A stretch of 64,000 nt of DNA. Source: Marinobacterium_E sp035458585 (GTDB lineage Bacteria > Pseudomonadota > Gammaproteobacteria > Pseudomonadales > Balneatricaceae). The stretch lies in assembly GCA_035458585.1 (NCBI GenBank), contig DATHZN010000083.1, positions 62,001 to 126,000 on the forward strand, given 5' to 3'. The position numbers were made by a program, and so were the translations under genes. Shown here one piece after another: positions 17,740-27,055 of the stretch (positions within the stretch are counted from its first letter, which is position 1; the number at the start of each line of letters is the position of its first letter). Below the pieces are notes generated by a model that did no database searches, was not told the DNA's origin, and worked only from the letters and a program-made list of their open reading frames with translations.

Positions 17740-18726
17740 TTAGAACTCTTCTGTATCGATCTCGGCTCGTTGTGCGTCGCTATAACGCGGCCCGGTAACG
17801 GTGTGTTGGTTGATGAGCTGATCCAAGCGGTCCACCGCATCGGCAGATAGATTAATCTCGCCCGCTTCAAGGTTTTCACGCATGTGATCGATAAAGCGTG
17901 TTCCCGGTATCGAAACAATAGCGGGATCCTTCGCTCTGATCCAGGCCAGTGCTAACTGCGCGGGCGTGCAACCTTGCTCCTTGGCTATCTGCACATATTC
18001 ACCGAGCAGTGCCTTGTTTGCTGGATAGTTCTCTGGGAAGAACCTCGGCATCCCACGGCGAAAGTCACTCTCTACCAATGCCTGAGGGTCCTCAATAGAG
18101 AGGCTTAGAAAACCGCGCGCCAGTGGACTAAATGCTACAAAGGTAATTCCCAGTTCATTGCAAGTATCCAAGACTGCAATCTCAGGATTACGGGTCCAGA
18201 GCGAATACTCGGTCTGCACAGCGGTCATTGGGTGCTCTCTGTGTGCGCGCCGTACCGTGCTGGCTGACATCTCGGATACGCCATATCCCAATATTTTGCC
18301 TTGGTGAATCAGCTCTGACATCGCACCAACCGACTCCTCGATCGGTACATTTACATCCAGTCGGTGTAAGTAATAGAGGTCGATGTGGTCAGTCTGAAGC
18401 CTTTTTAGGCTCGCCTCACACTGGGCTTTGATCGTCTCTGGGCGACCGTCTAACGATTTGCCTTTGCCCGGTTCAACATAGAGTACGCACTTGCTGGCCA
18501 GAAAGAGTTCGTCACGAACCGATTTCAGGGCTTCACCCACAAGTAGTTCGTTTTTTCCTCCACCATAGAGCGTAGCGGTATCAAAGTGCCGATACCCCAT
18601 CTCATGTGCTTCTCGTAATGCATGGAGCGCCTCCTGATCGGGAACAGGCGTATTGTAGGCGTGGGAAAGGTTCATACAACCCAGACCGATGGGAGATGAC
18701 TTAAACAGATCGAGTTTATCGCTCAT
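17740..18726 (-). CDS. Aldo/keto reductase
   Basis: A 328-residue TIM-barrel NAD(P)H-dependent oxidoreductase. The catalytic tetrad is visible: Asp and Tyr in FDTATLYGGGKNE, Lys in FLASKCV and His in YYLHRLD. Cofactor-binding motifs SPLARGFL and SIPGTRF are present near the C-terminus. Substrate is unknown. It is downstream of tpx on the same strand with a 73-base gap, so a shared stress or detoxification role is possible but unproven. Confidence 0.88.
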   Translation of the reverse strand: MSDKLDLFKSSPIGLGCMNLSHAYNTPVPDQEALHALREAHEMGYRHFDTATLYGGGKNELLVGEALKSVRDELFLASKCVLYVEPGKGKSLDGRPETIKAQCEASLKRLQTDHIDLYYLHRLDVNVPIEESVGAMSELIHQGKILGYGVSEMSASTVRRAHREHPMTAVQTEYSLWTRNPEIAVLDTCNELGITFVAFSPLARGFLSLSIEDPQALVESDFRRGMPRFFPENYPANKALLGEYVQIAKEQGCTPAQLALAWIRAKDPAIVSIPGTRFIDHMRENLEAGEINLSADAVDRLDQLINQHTVTGPRYSDAQRAEIDTEEF

Positions 18727-18799
18727 TAGGTTTCACTCACTTGCGGGAGAGATTGAGGGCTAGGGACACAAAATCCAAGTAGCCCTCAGTGAATCAACG

Positions 18800-19297
18800 T
18801 TAACTGGCGGCTGCGCTGAGTACCGCATCGTAATTTGGCTCTTCTGTAAGCTCCTTAACTAGTTCGGAGTAGATGACAGTCGAATCCTTGATAACGACTA
18901 CAGCACGTGCAAAGAGTCCACGACGTTGAGTATCGATAATGGTGACACCATAGTCTTGGCCGAATTCAGGCGAGCGAAATGCCGAAGCGTTGCTCACGCG
19001 TTCAAGACCTTCAGCGGCACAGAAGCGGGATTGTGCAAAGGGTAGATCCACGGATACGTTCACCACATTCACACCCTCAATTTGACTCAGGCGCTCATTG
19101 AACTGACGAACCGATTTCTGGCAAGTGGGTGTATCGATGCTGGGGAAAATGTTGAGTACCAGCGTCTGTCCTTCAAAGTCGCTCAGACTCAGGTCATTGA
19201 GCGAGGTATCTGTCAAAGTGAAGTTAGGCGCAGAACTGCCCACCGCCGGTAGATCACCACAGGTGTTCATGACTATATCTAGACGAGTTGTTATCAT
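18800..19297 (-). CDS. tpx: Thiol peroxidase (atypical 2-Cys peroxiredoxin)
   Basis: A 165-residue Tpx. The start at 19297 (MITTRLDIV) has GGAGAT at good spacing; the longer frame lacks this. The peroxidatic Cys is in IDTPTCQKSVRQF and the resolving Cys in SRFCAAEGL, both at the expected places. It reduces hydrogen peroxide and alkyl hydroperoxides with thioredoxin. It lies 62 bases downstream of the GGDEF gene. Confidence 0.95.
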   Translation of the reverse strand: MITTRLDIVMNTCGDLPAVGSSAPNFTLTDTSLNDLSLSDFEGQTLVLNIFPSIDTPTCQKSVRQFNERLSQIEGVNVVNVSVDLPFAQSRFCAAEGLERVSNASAFRSPEFGQDYGVTIIDTQRRGLFARAVVVIKDSTVIYSELVKELTEEPNYDAVLSAAAS

Positions 19298-19359
19298 AAT
19301 TTTATCTCCGTAAAGCTGGCGTTTACGTTCCAAAACAGTAGGTTGATTAGTTGGGGCTG

Positions 19360-21996
19360 TTAGAGGCTTTTGGCAAACTCTATCCGATTGCGACCAGCCG
19401 CCTTGGCAGCATACAGGGCCGCATCGGCGGCCTCAATAAGTTCAGCGGGTGTGAGAGTCTGTTCCGGTTTTAATGAGACAGCGCCTACACTCAATGTTAG
19501 CTGCCTAAATACTGACGCCTCATGCAGTATTTTCTCTTGGTCAAGTTTTAGCTGTATCTGCTGACTCAGCTGAAGCGCCCCTTCAGCATCTGTGTCAGGC
19601 AGAACAATCACGAACTCCTCTCCACCAAAACGGGCGACCAGGTCGGCTGGACGTCGAGCTACTTGGCGCATCAAGTCAGCGACACATTTGAGTGCTTTGT
19701 CGCCAAGTGAGTGGCCATAAAGATCGTTATAGTCTTTGAAGTAATCAATATCGATCATCAATAGGGAGAGGTAGGAGTGAGGGTCGCGTTGTCGCATCCC
19801 ATATTGAGTAAACAAAAAATCGTCGAGCTCACGCCGGTTTGCGAGCAGGGTCAACGGGTCAGTGCGGGATTGTCGCTGCAATGCTTTATTAGCCTCTCGC
19901 AACTGTAACTCGAGTTCTAAGTGCGAAGTGAGGTCTATAAGGCTTCCCGATACTTTCGCTCCCTCTCCCTCGGATTGATGAACTGAGGCAATGAGCCGAA
20001 CCCAGCGAATCTCTCCTGAGTTAAGACGCATTTTGAGTTGGTACTCTGCAGGGGGACTGTCTGGCTCAGCCTCTCGCAACTCGTTAAAGCAGGTGATCCC
20101 CTCATTATCATCGAAGAGTTCGAAGAAGTTGCGTGTACTTATGATCGGGTAAAGCGCCTCACTGAGTTCTGTTTGATCCCGGAATATAGAGTTGGGCCTC
20201 AGGATATCGCTGTCGCGTGACCACTCAAACATGCCGATCTTACCTGCTACGGCGATCTCATCAAGGCGGGTGAGTGAGCGTTCCAGTTGATTAAAACTTC
20301 GCTCCAGTTGCAGCTGGGCCCTCTTCTGTTTGGTGATATCAGTGACCATAAAGATAGCGATCTCTTCGCCATCCCGTTGGTAGTTTCTGACGTAGAGCTG
20401 GCGCAACCAAGAGACTCCAGTTTGATACTGCGTACCAATAATTGGATATTCGCCGGAGGCTCCAGGCTCTGAGTAAGCGCGATTGAGCGCCTCCCGATAC
20501 TCTTCTGGTACGAGATCCATACGCTCCTTGTAAGAGGGTGGTGTTTGTCGCAGACTTTTTCCATGCGTGATATAGGAGGTCAAACCGCTTGTGAAATTCT
20601 CTTCGACAATTCGAATATCGGCCTCATCGGTTACCAATCTAAGTTGTTCGAGTAATTGATGCCGTTCTCTGGCTGATACCTCTAATTCAATTTTTGCCCG
20701 AATTTCTTCGCTCACGTCCTCAACCACGGCCAGGAGACAGGCCTGATTATCGATATCAGAGTAGGTAGTTAGCATACCTCTGATCCAACGCGCCTCTGAG
20801 GTGCTTTCTGAAGAGAGTTTAAAATTAAACTCTACGGGTTTGTTGTTGGAATTGAGATCGTTGATAAGATCAATTGCCTTTTGACGATCGGGTTCAGCAA
20901 GCAGCCCTAGTAGCGTATCGACGTCGCAGCTTTGGCTTGCCATAGCCCCCGAGAAACCCAAGATCGCCATTGCATTTTCGTCCAGCATTAACTGCTTAGT
21001 ACTCAACGGACCGTCGACAATACCCAACTCGAACACGGTATTGGCCAATGTATGCTTGAGCCTCAAACTCTCGAGCTCAATCTCTTTCAAGCGCTGCTCA
21101 TGGATGTCGATAATAGAACCGTAGGTGATTGTCTTACCTTGTTCGACGCGTCGGTTGACATACACATCGACCCAGCGCTCGCCTAATTCGCTCATAAGCC
21201 GGTGAGTCAGCCTGAGGGATTCGCCTGAGTCGAGTTGTCTCTTCAACGCCTCTAAAACACGTTCCCGATCATCCGGATGGGTCGCAGACAGAATGTGCTC
21301 GCCGCCGTGAATAGTTTGGGAATCTGATAACCCGTACATCTGTCTGTAGACCTTATTTACTCTCCAATGATCCATTGCGTCATCATGTCTGAACATTCCA
21401 ATGCGCGCATGCGAAGATGCTAAATCGCTGAGTCTGTTGGCTTGCTCCAGCTCTTCATTGACGGATAAAAAATTGAGGAACAGTAGGTTGAGTAAGACCA
21501 GCATCCCTAGCTGACTCCCTCCTGCAACTGTCAGGTGCATCAGGTCCAATAACAGCGCATCACCGTTGACTGTCGAATAGAGCCAGAACAGAGTTCCCAG
21601 ATAAACTAGCGTCACTAGCAGGGTACGCCTCAAACCGATGGATAGCAGAAGCACGACCGACGCGAAGAGTGTCAGGAAAGTTGCTCCTGAGACCGATTGC
21701 GTACGCCATACCACGCCAAAACCTGCCAGTAGTAACAGTACGGCGATAGTCAGCATGCGGCGTCGGCCATTGGTCGTCTCAGGCTTGATCGCGATAAGTA
21801 CGAGGCCGGCGTAAAGGGTGAGGAAAAGTATGCCGGCCGGATTCGAGTCAATAAAGAAATTATGGTAGACGGCGATGGCTACCGGTAGTGCAAAAATAAG
21901 CGCTATCAGGCGCGTAAAAAGCACCGCTATGGTCTGTAGTATCGGCTCATCGATAGCTCGTTCGGCAAACGCCGTTGACAGGTTTAATCTTCTCAT
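19360..21996 (-). CDS. Membrane PAS-GGDEF diguanylate cyclase
   Basis: An 878-residue protein with about six TM helices at the N-terminus (residues ~20-175), several PAS/PAC domains (~190-300, ~310-430, ~440-560, ~575-700) and a C-terminal GGDEF domain with FGGEEF near residue 793. The RxxD inhibitory site (RPAD) is present at the usual distance. It should make cyclic-di-GMP in response to an intracellular or membrane signal; PAS ligands are not evident. It faces left and is followed by tpx. Confidence 0.9.
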   Translation of the reverse strand: MRRLNLSTAFAERAIDEPILQTIAVLFTRLIALIFALPVAIAVYHNFFIDSNPAGILFLTLYAGLVLIAIKPETTNGRRRMLTIAVLLLLAGFGVVWRTQSVSGATFLTLFASVVLLLSIGLRRTLLVTLVYLGTLFWLYSTVNGDALLLDLMHLTVAGGSQLGMLVLLNLLFLNFLSVNEELEQANRLSDLASSHARIGMFRHDDAMDHWRVNKVYRQMYGLSDSQTIHGGEHILSATHPDDRERVLEALKRQLDSGESLRLTHRLMSELGERWVDVYVNRRVEQGKTITYGSIIDIHEQRLKEIELESLRLKHTLANTVFELGIVDGPLSTKQLMLDENAMAILGFSGAMASQSCDVDTLLGLLAEPDRQKAIDLINDLNSNNKPVEFNFKLSSESTSEARWIRGMLTTYSDIDNQACLLAVVEDVSEEIRAKIELEVSARERHQLLEQLRLVTDEADIRIVEENFTSGLTSYITHGKSLRQTPPSYKERMDLVPEEYREALNRAYSEPGASGEYPIIGTQYQTGVSWLRQLYVRNYQRDGEEIAIFMVTDITKQKRAQLQLERSFNQLERSLTRLDEIAVAGKIGMFEWSRDSDILRPNSIFRDQTELSEALYPIISTRNFFELFDDNEGITCFNELREAEPDSPPAEYQLKMRLNSGEIRWVRLIASVHQSEGEGAKVSGSLIDLTSHLELELQLREANKALQRQSRTDPLTLLANRRELDDFLFTQYGMRQRDPHSYLSLLMIDIDYFKDYNDLYGHSLGDKALKCVADLMRQVARRPADLVARFGGEEFVIVLPDTDAEGALQLSQQIQLKLDQEKILHEASVFRQLTLSVGAVSLKPEQTLTPAELIEAADAALYAAKAAGRNRIEFAKSL

Positions 21997-22105
21997 CTGA
22001 AGTAGAGTCAGCGATGGCTGATAGGTACCCGGCTGTTTAGACTTAGCATAGTCGGTTCTTCGAAACTTTTCTGTCTGATGGTACGCAGTCTGATGTTGTT
22101 TTTGA

Positions 22106-22136
22106 CCAAAAAAAAGCCGGCTCTGGGAGCCGGCTT
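22106..22136 (-). terminator. Rho-independent terminator after thiolase gene
   Basis: The inverted repeat AAGCCGGCTC/GAGCCGGCTT with a three-base loop is followed, read leftward, by a T-run (A8 on the + strand). It lies 16 bases beyond the stop of the thiolase gene. Confidence 0.9.
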
Positions 22137-22151
22137 AGTTTGGTTTGCCGT

Positions 22152-23333
22152 TTAGACGCGTTCGAACACTACCGCAATGCCCTGACCACCGCCGATACAC
22201 ATGGTGACAAGTGCGTATCGACCCTCAATGCGGTGCAGCTCGTGGATCGCTTTGGTGGCGATAAAGGCTCCAGAACAGCCAACAGGATGGCCGAGAGCGA
22301 TGGCACCACCGTTGGGGTTGGTTTTATCGGCAGGCAGTCCCAGGCCTTTGGAAACCGCGATTGCCTGAGCCGCGAAAGCTTCGTTCGACTCGATCACGTC
22401 CATATCATCAATAGTCAATCCGGCTCTCTCAAGCGCAGACTTAGATGCAGGGATAGGACCTTCACCCATAATATGGTTCGGGACGCCCGCGACTGCGTAA
22501 GAGACAATTTTAGCGATCGGCGTTTCACCGTTTGCTTTCGCCGTTTCGGCATCAGCCAGTACCAGGAAGGCAGCACCGTCGTTGATTCCTGATGCGTTGC
22601 CTGCAGTTACAGTGCCATCTTTCTTGAACGCCGGGCGCATACCTGAAAGCTTCTCGGCTGTAGTACCGGGTTTTGGGTGCTCATCAGTATCAAAAATCGT
22701 GTCGCCTTTGCGTGATTTCAAAGTAATCGGAACAATCTGACTTTTGAAACGACCCTCTTCGATAGCGACTGCGGCACGGCGCTGAGACTCTGCAGCAAAA
22801 GCGTCCTGCTCTTCACGTGATATATCCCACTTCTCTGCTAGGTTCTCAGCTGTGATACCCATATGGCCTGCACCGAACGGGTCGGTCAGTACAGAGACCA
22901 TTGCGTCGATCATGTTGGTATCGCCCATACGTGCGCCGCTGCGCATAGCAGGGGCCATGTAAGTGCCACGAGACATCACTTCGACACCACCACCTACAGC
23001 GTAGTCGCACTGCCCGAGCTCAATCTGCTGCGCACTCGATACAACAGCCTGGAGGCCAGATGCGCAGAGACGATTTACCGCCATCGCCACAGAGTTCATT
23101 GGCAGGCCGGCCTGAATAGAAGCTACTCGAGCGACATAGGGGTAGCGCGACTCGGTAGGGATACAGTTACCTACAGTGACGTAGTGAATCTTCTCCGGAT
23201 CGGCCTTTGAGCGAGCAACGGCCTCTTTCATAACGGTACCCGCCAGTTCGGCCGGTTCAATTGAGCTCAGGCTGCCGCCGAAAGCGCCGATCGGTGAACG
23301 CATCGCGCTCAGCACTACAACTTCACGTGTCAT
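22152..23333 (-). CDS. Acetyl-CoA C-acetyltransferase (thiolase)
   Basis: A 393-residue thiolase with the acyl-accepting Cys in NRLCASGLQAV, the His in GGAIALGHPVGCSG and the second active-site Cys in TMCIGGGQGIAV. Length and motifs fit biosynthetic/acetoacetyl-CoA thiolases (AtoB/PhaA-like): 2 acetyl-CoA to acetoacetyl-CoA and CoA. No beta-oxidation or PHB partner gene is adjacent. It is a single-gene unit with its own terminator, divergent from the HAD gene. Confidence 0.93.
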   Translation of the reverse strand: MTREVVVLSAMRSPIGAFGGSLSSIEPAELAGTVMKEAVARSKADPEKIHYVTVGNCIPTESRYPYVARVASIQAGLPMNSVAMAVNRLCASGLQAVVSSAQQIELGQCDYAVGGGVEVMSRGTYMAPAMRSGARMGDTNMIDAMVSVLTDPFGAGHMGITAENLAEKWDISREEQDAFAAESQRRAAVAIEEGRFKSQIVPITLKSRKGDTIFDTDEHPKPGTTAEKLSGMRPAFKKDGTVTAGNASGINDGAAFLVLADAETAKANGETPIAKIVSYAVAGVPNHIMGEGPIPASKSALERAGLTIDDMDVIESNEAFAAQAIAVSKGLGLPADKTNPNGGAIALGHPVGCSGAFIATKAIHELHRIEGRYALVTMCIGGGQGIAVVFERV

Positions 23334-23500
23334 CTATGTCTCCCCTGGAGTTTGGTATTCATTGGTTAATTCAAAAATAGTTAAGGAATCATATAGTATA
23401 AAAGCGACAATTACATGACTATGTCGACTAATGAAGACGATAATTACAGAATAAAAGGCTGATTAATTTTCACCCTTTCACGAAATGGAGCAGGCTCAAA

Positions 23501-24148
23501 ATGTATGTGATCTTCGATATGGACGGTCTTCTGATTGACTCAGAGCCAACCTGGAAGTGTGTCGAGCAGCAGGCGCTTCAACGAGCACTGGGTTTAGAAC
23601 TGAGTCTCCCGGACCTCAAGCGTTTTACCGGTCGGGCGACGCGTGACTTTGTCAAACTGATTGCCAAGAATTATCCGGACCTGAGGGTGGATCAGCCCGC
23701 GTTGATAGAGTTAATTCTTGATATGATGGCTGCGCAAATTGTGGAGGCCCCGCTGCTGCCGGGTGCATTAGATTTAATCAACTATTGTGGTGAGCAGCGA
23801 ATTCCAATGGCGATCGCCTCATCTACCCCGCGGCGCCTGATTGAATCGGTGGTCGCTCATCACCAACTGCCAATCAATATCATCACCTCCGGCGCCGAAG
23901 TAAAAGCCTCCAAACCCCATCCGGAGGTCTTCTTGCAGGCCGCAGAGCAGCTCGGCGCAGATCCCTTTGATTGCTGGGTATTTGAAGATTCGTTGAACGG
24001 AGTGATAGCGGCCAAAGCAGCGAGTATGCGCGTTGTGGCTGTCCCGGTGCCTCAATATCAACCCCTCGCTCACTTCTCTATTGCAGACCGATTGGACCTC
24101 TCCCTGTCAGATTCACTGACAGCCATGAAGCGCGGTGAGCTTTCATAG
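23501..24148 (+). CDS. HAD-superfamily phosphatase (YniC/phosphoglycolate phosphatase-like)
   Basis: 215 residues with motif I DMDGLLIDSEP, motif II SSTPRR, Lys in KASKPHPEVF, and motif IV in VFEDSLNGVIAA. It belongs to the beta-phosphoglucomutase/YniC branch of HAD hydrolases that dephosphorylate small sugar phosphates. Standing next to the glycolate locus, phosphoglycolate is a possible substrate, but the sequence looks closer to hexitol/sugar-phosphate phosphatases. It converges on the glcC-like regulator with a six-base overlap. Confidence 0.85.
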   Translation: MYVIFDMDGLLIDSEPTWKCVEQQALQRALGLELSLPDLKRFTGRATRDFVKLIAKNYPDLRVDQPALIELILDMMAAQIVEAPLLPGALDLINYCGEQRIPMAIASSTPRRLIESVVAHHQLPINIITSGAEVKASKPHPEVFLQAAEQLGADPFDCWVFEDSLNGVIAAKAASMRVVAVPVPQYQPLAHFSIADRLDLSLSDSLTAMKRGELS

Positions 24149-24877
24149 CTCGATCTTAAAGTCGCGGGCAATGAGTTGATCACTTGCCTCCAGCTGTTTA
24201 AGCGCATCACTGACGTGTTTAACATGGGCGGCGGCTGCCCTGCGCGCCCAACTGGGGTTGCGGGCGATGATGGCGTTGTAAATCTGTTTGTGGTGCCGTT
24301 CAATCTGTTCGCGAAAACTCTCTAAATGCACTAGATTCGTGAGTGAAGTTGCGACGCTGCGAAGCAAGGGGCTTTTTAGACTTGCCAGCAGATGTACGAG
24401 GACTGGATTGTGCGACGCCTCGACTATGCGCTGATGAAAGGTATAGTCCAGCGCAAAGTTGGTGGGTGCTGGCACGGATTCCATCTCATTGAAGGCCTTC
24501 GTGATAGCGTAGTGTTCTGCCTGAGTACCGTGTTCAGCTGCAAGTGCTGCTGCTTCGCCCTCAAGCAATGCGCGCACCTCATAAAGGTCGTATAGGGTGC
24601 GCGAGTGACTGTTGAGTAATACCATCAGCGGGCTTGTGTCAGTGACCTCGGCAATGACCTTTTTGGCAAAGGAGCCCTGACCATGTTTAGTCTCGATGAT
24701 ACCGCGTCCTGCCAATTCACTGAGTGCCTCACGTACCACTGAGCGGGATACGCCCAGGCGCTCGGCTAACTGTCTTTCAGAAGGGAGTTTTTTCTCCGGC
24801 GGGAGGGTGCCGTCAAGAATCATCTGCTCTAAGCGATGAGCGATTGACTGCGCGATTGTCTTAAGTTTTTCGGGCAT
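24143..24877 (-). CDS. glcC: GntR-family (FadR subfamily) regulator, GlcC-like
   Basis: 244 residues: an N-terminal winged HTH (PSERQLAERLGVSRSVVREALSELAGRG) and a C-terminal FCD ligand domain with the usual Asp/His set (DYTFHQRIVEASHN, IERHHKQIYNAI, AAHVKHVSDAL). It diverges from glcG-glcD-glcE-glcF, so it most likely responds to glycolate or a related 2-hydroxyacid. A TGGTnnnACCA palindrome starts eight bases upstream of its ATG and another lies in front of glcG, which fits autoregulation plus operon control. The exact ligand is inferred from context. Confidence 0.82.
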   Translation of the reverse strand: MPEKLKTIAQSIAHRLEQMILDGTLPPEKKLPSERQLAERLGVSRSVVREALSELAGRGIIETKHGQGSFAKKVIAEVTDTSPLMVLLNSHSRTLYDLYEVRALLEGEAAALAAEHGTQAEHYAITKAFNEMESVPAPTNFALDYTFHQRIVEASHNPVLVHLLASLKSPLLRSVATSLTNLVHLESFREQIERHHKQIYNAIIARNPSWARRAAAAHVKHVSDALKQLEASDQLIARDFKIEL

Positions 24878-24884
24878 AATTAGG

Positions 24885-24895
24885 TGGTAGGACCA
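24885..24895. promoter_or_regulatory. GlcC/LldR-type operator, regulator-proximal
   Basis: TGGTAGGACCA is a TGGT-N3-ACCA palindrome typical of FadR-subfamily sites (PdhR, LldR, GlcC). Read on the minus strand it is AATACTGGTCCTACCACC, nearly identical to the second site at 24979. Confidence 0.65.
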
Positions 24896-24978
24896 GTATT
24901 GATTGGTTCGATCTTACTCCCTAAGACCCAACCAGTGCTAGTGTTTGTCGCAGCGTGTATCGACCGGCTGCGAAATAC

Positions 24979-24989
24979 TGGTCTGACCA
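24979..24989. promoter_or_regulatory. GlcC/LldR-type operator, glcG-proximal
   Basis: TGGTCTGACCA sits inside AATACTGGTCTGACCACG, 69 bases before the glcG start. Its centre is 94 bp from the first site, close to nine helical turns, and the two sites are in opposite orientation. Confidence 0.65.
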
Positions 24990-25057
24990 CGATGTTTGGG
25001 CTTTGACTGCAGATGCATAAGAGCCGAATTTATATCTAAACCAATAAGGAGTTCCTC

Positions 25058-25486
25058 ATGTTATCGATTCGACGTTTAAGCTTGGCTGATGCCCAAACAA
25101 TCCTTGCGGGAGCGAAAGCGAAAGCACAGGAGATAGGCGTGCCTATGTGTATCGCCGTGACCGATGAGTCGGGCAATGTGATCGCTTTCGAGCGCATGGA
25201 TGGTGGAAAAGTCCACAGTATCACGCTATCGCAGGACAAGGCGTTCACGGCTGCTTCGGCACGTAAGGCGACACACGAGTACCATGCTGGATGTATCCCG
25301 GGTGCAGACAACATGCTCTTTGGTATTCACACCGCTTTGGGTGGCCGTATCTCTGTAGTGGGCGGTGGTCTGCCAATATTTGTAGATGGAGAGTGTGTTG
25401 GTGGTATCGGCATTAGCAGCGGCACCCCGACTCAGGATCTTGAGTGCGCACAAGCAGGTATCGATCACTTTATGGCGCAGCTCTAA
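25058..25486 (+). CDS. glcG: GlcG/HbpS-family protein
   Basis: A 142-residue single-domain protein of the GlcG/HbpS family (DUF336): LADAQTILAGAKAKAQEIGVP-type N-terminus, the AVTDESGNVIAFERMDG strand, and a C-terminal GGLPIFVDGECVGGIGISSG loop. It is regularly encoded with glycolate oxidase, but its biochemical role is not settled. The start has AAGGAG upstream. It leads the glc operon. Confidence 0.9.
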   Translation: MLSIRRLSLADAQTILAGAKAKAQEIGVPMCIAVTDESGNVIAFERMDGGKVHSITLSQDKAFTAASARKATHEYHAGCIPGADNMLFGIHTALGGRISVVGGGLPIFVDGECVGGIGISSGTPTQDLECAQAGIDHFMAQL

Positions 25487-25543
25487 AGGGACTATCTTTA
25501 CTGGCCTCAAAACCCTTACCGCACAGATCAAAGGACGTTTAGG

Positions 25544-27055
25544 ATGCAAACTTCAACAGTCTCATCTGCCGAACGCTCAAGCCAGCGACAATCGCTGGCA
25601 GCGCGTTTTGCTGAATTTATCGATCCGCACTACGTAATTGCTGACCAGGAGACACTCAAACCCTATGAGTGCGACGGCCTATCGGCCTACTGCGAGGAGG
25701 CATTAATTGTGGTGCTGCCTGAGACCGTTGAACAAGCTCAACAGGTACTGCAGATTTGCCATGCCGAGGGTGTGCCGGTCGTCGCTCGTGGTGCGGGTAC
25801 GGGTCTATGTGCTGGTGCTATGCCCCATTCCGAGGGCGTAGTGTTGTCGATGGCAAAATTCAACAAAATCCTTGAAATCGATACACAGAGCCGCGCAGCC
25901 CGAGTCCAACCGGGTGTTCGCAATCTGGCCATCAGTGAGGCGGCAGCGCCAGTGGGGCTTTATTACGGGCCCGATCCATCATCGCAGATCGCCTGTTCGA
26001 TCGGCGGAAACGTCGCAGAAAACTCAGGCGGAGTGCACTGCCTGAAGTACGGCCTGACCGTACACAATCTGTTGAGTGTGCAGTTTCTTACGATGGACGG
26101 TGAGTTGCTGACCATCGGTTCGGAAGGTCTCGACAGCTGCGGCATGGACCTAATGGCGCTATTCACCGGTTCTGAAGGTTTGCTTGGTGTGGTCACCGAG
26201 GTCAGGGTAAAACTGCTGCCTCGTCCAGAGCGTGCGCAGGTCGTCGTTGCTGGCTTCGATAGCGTCACCAAAGCCGGTGACGCTGTTGGTGAGATCATAG
26301 CGCAGGGGATTATCCCTGGCGGACTGGAGATGATGGACGGCTTCGCAATACAGGCCGCAGAGGCGTTCGCGAAGGCTGGCTACCCGCTCGATGCCCAGGC
26401 ACTCCTTCTGTGTGAAGTCGACGGTACCAATGAAGAGGTTGATGAGCACATCGCGACAGTTGAAGCACTCTTCCACAAACTGGGTGCAACTTCGGTGCGC
26501 ACCTCTCAATCCGAAGAGGAGCGTGCCCGTCTGTGGGCGGGCCGCAAGTCAGCGTTCCCAGCGGTGGGTCGAATTTCACCTGATTATTACTGCATGGATG
26601 GGACTATCCCCCGTGGGCAGCTGAGTCATGTGCTGCTCGAAATGCAGAAGATGTCTGACCACTACGGCCTGCGTGTGGCTAATGTATTCCATGCAGGTGA
26701 CGGTAACCTGCACCCACTGATTCTGTTCGATGCGAATGTGCCAGGAGAACTCGAACGAACGGAGGAGTTTGGTGGCAAGATACTTGAACTCTGTGTTGAG
26801 GTTGGCGGCTGTATAACGGGCGAACATGGTGTGGGTTACGAGAAGTTGCGGCAGATGCCAGCGCAGTTCAGCGACGCTGAGATTATCCAGTTTCACGAAC
26901 TCAAGCGCGCCTTCGACCGCAAAGAGCTTCTGAACCCGGGTAAAGGGATACCGACCTTACGCAGCTGTCAGGAGTATCGCTCGCTGGATATGAACATCAC
27001 ACCTAACGCGACTGTGGAGTCACAGCAGGGTTCACAAGGGGTAGCTCATGGCTGA
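25544..27055 (+). CDS. glcD: Glycolate oxidase subunit GlcD
   Basis: 503 residues: an N-terminal PCMH-type FAD-binding domain (VVARGAGTGLCAGAMP, SIGGNVAENSGGVHCLKYG) and a C-terminal FAD-oxidase domain with FHAGDGNLHPLILFD and GCITGEHGVGYEK. With GlcE and GlcF it forms the membrane-associated complex that oxidises glycolate to glyoxylate and passes electrons to the respiratory chain. It is followed by glcE with an eight-base overlap. Confidence 0.95.
   Translation: MQTSTVSSAERSSQRQSLAARFAEFIDPHYVIADQETLKPYECDGLSAYCEEALIVVLPETVEQAQQVLQICHAEGVPVVARGAGTGLCAGAMPHSEGVVLSMAKFNKILEIDTQSRAARVQPGVRNLAISEAAAPVGLYYGPDPSSQIACSIGGNVAENSGGVHCLKYGLTVHNLLSVQFLTMDGELLTIGSEGLDSCGMDLMALFTGSEGLLGVVTEVRVKLLPRPERAQVVVAGFDSVTKAGDAVGEIIAQGIIPGGLEMMDGFAIQAAEAFAKAGYPLDAQALLLCEVDGTNEEVDEHIATVEALFHKLGATSVRTSQSEEERARLWAGRKSAFPAVGRISPDYYCMDGTIPRGQLSHVLLEMQKMSDHYGLRVANVFHAGDGNLHPLILFDANVPGELERTEEFGGKILELCVEVGGCITGEHGVGYEKLRQMPAQFSDAEIIQFHELKRAFDRKELLNPGKGIPTLRSCQEYRSLDMNITPNATVESQQGSQGVAHG

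Noticed and set aside
24143..24877. GlcC-like protein considered as regulator of the GGTATACC sites
   Set aside because: Its adjacent sites have TGGT-N3-ACCA spacing, whereas the island sites have two central bases, so a different regulator is more likely.
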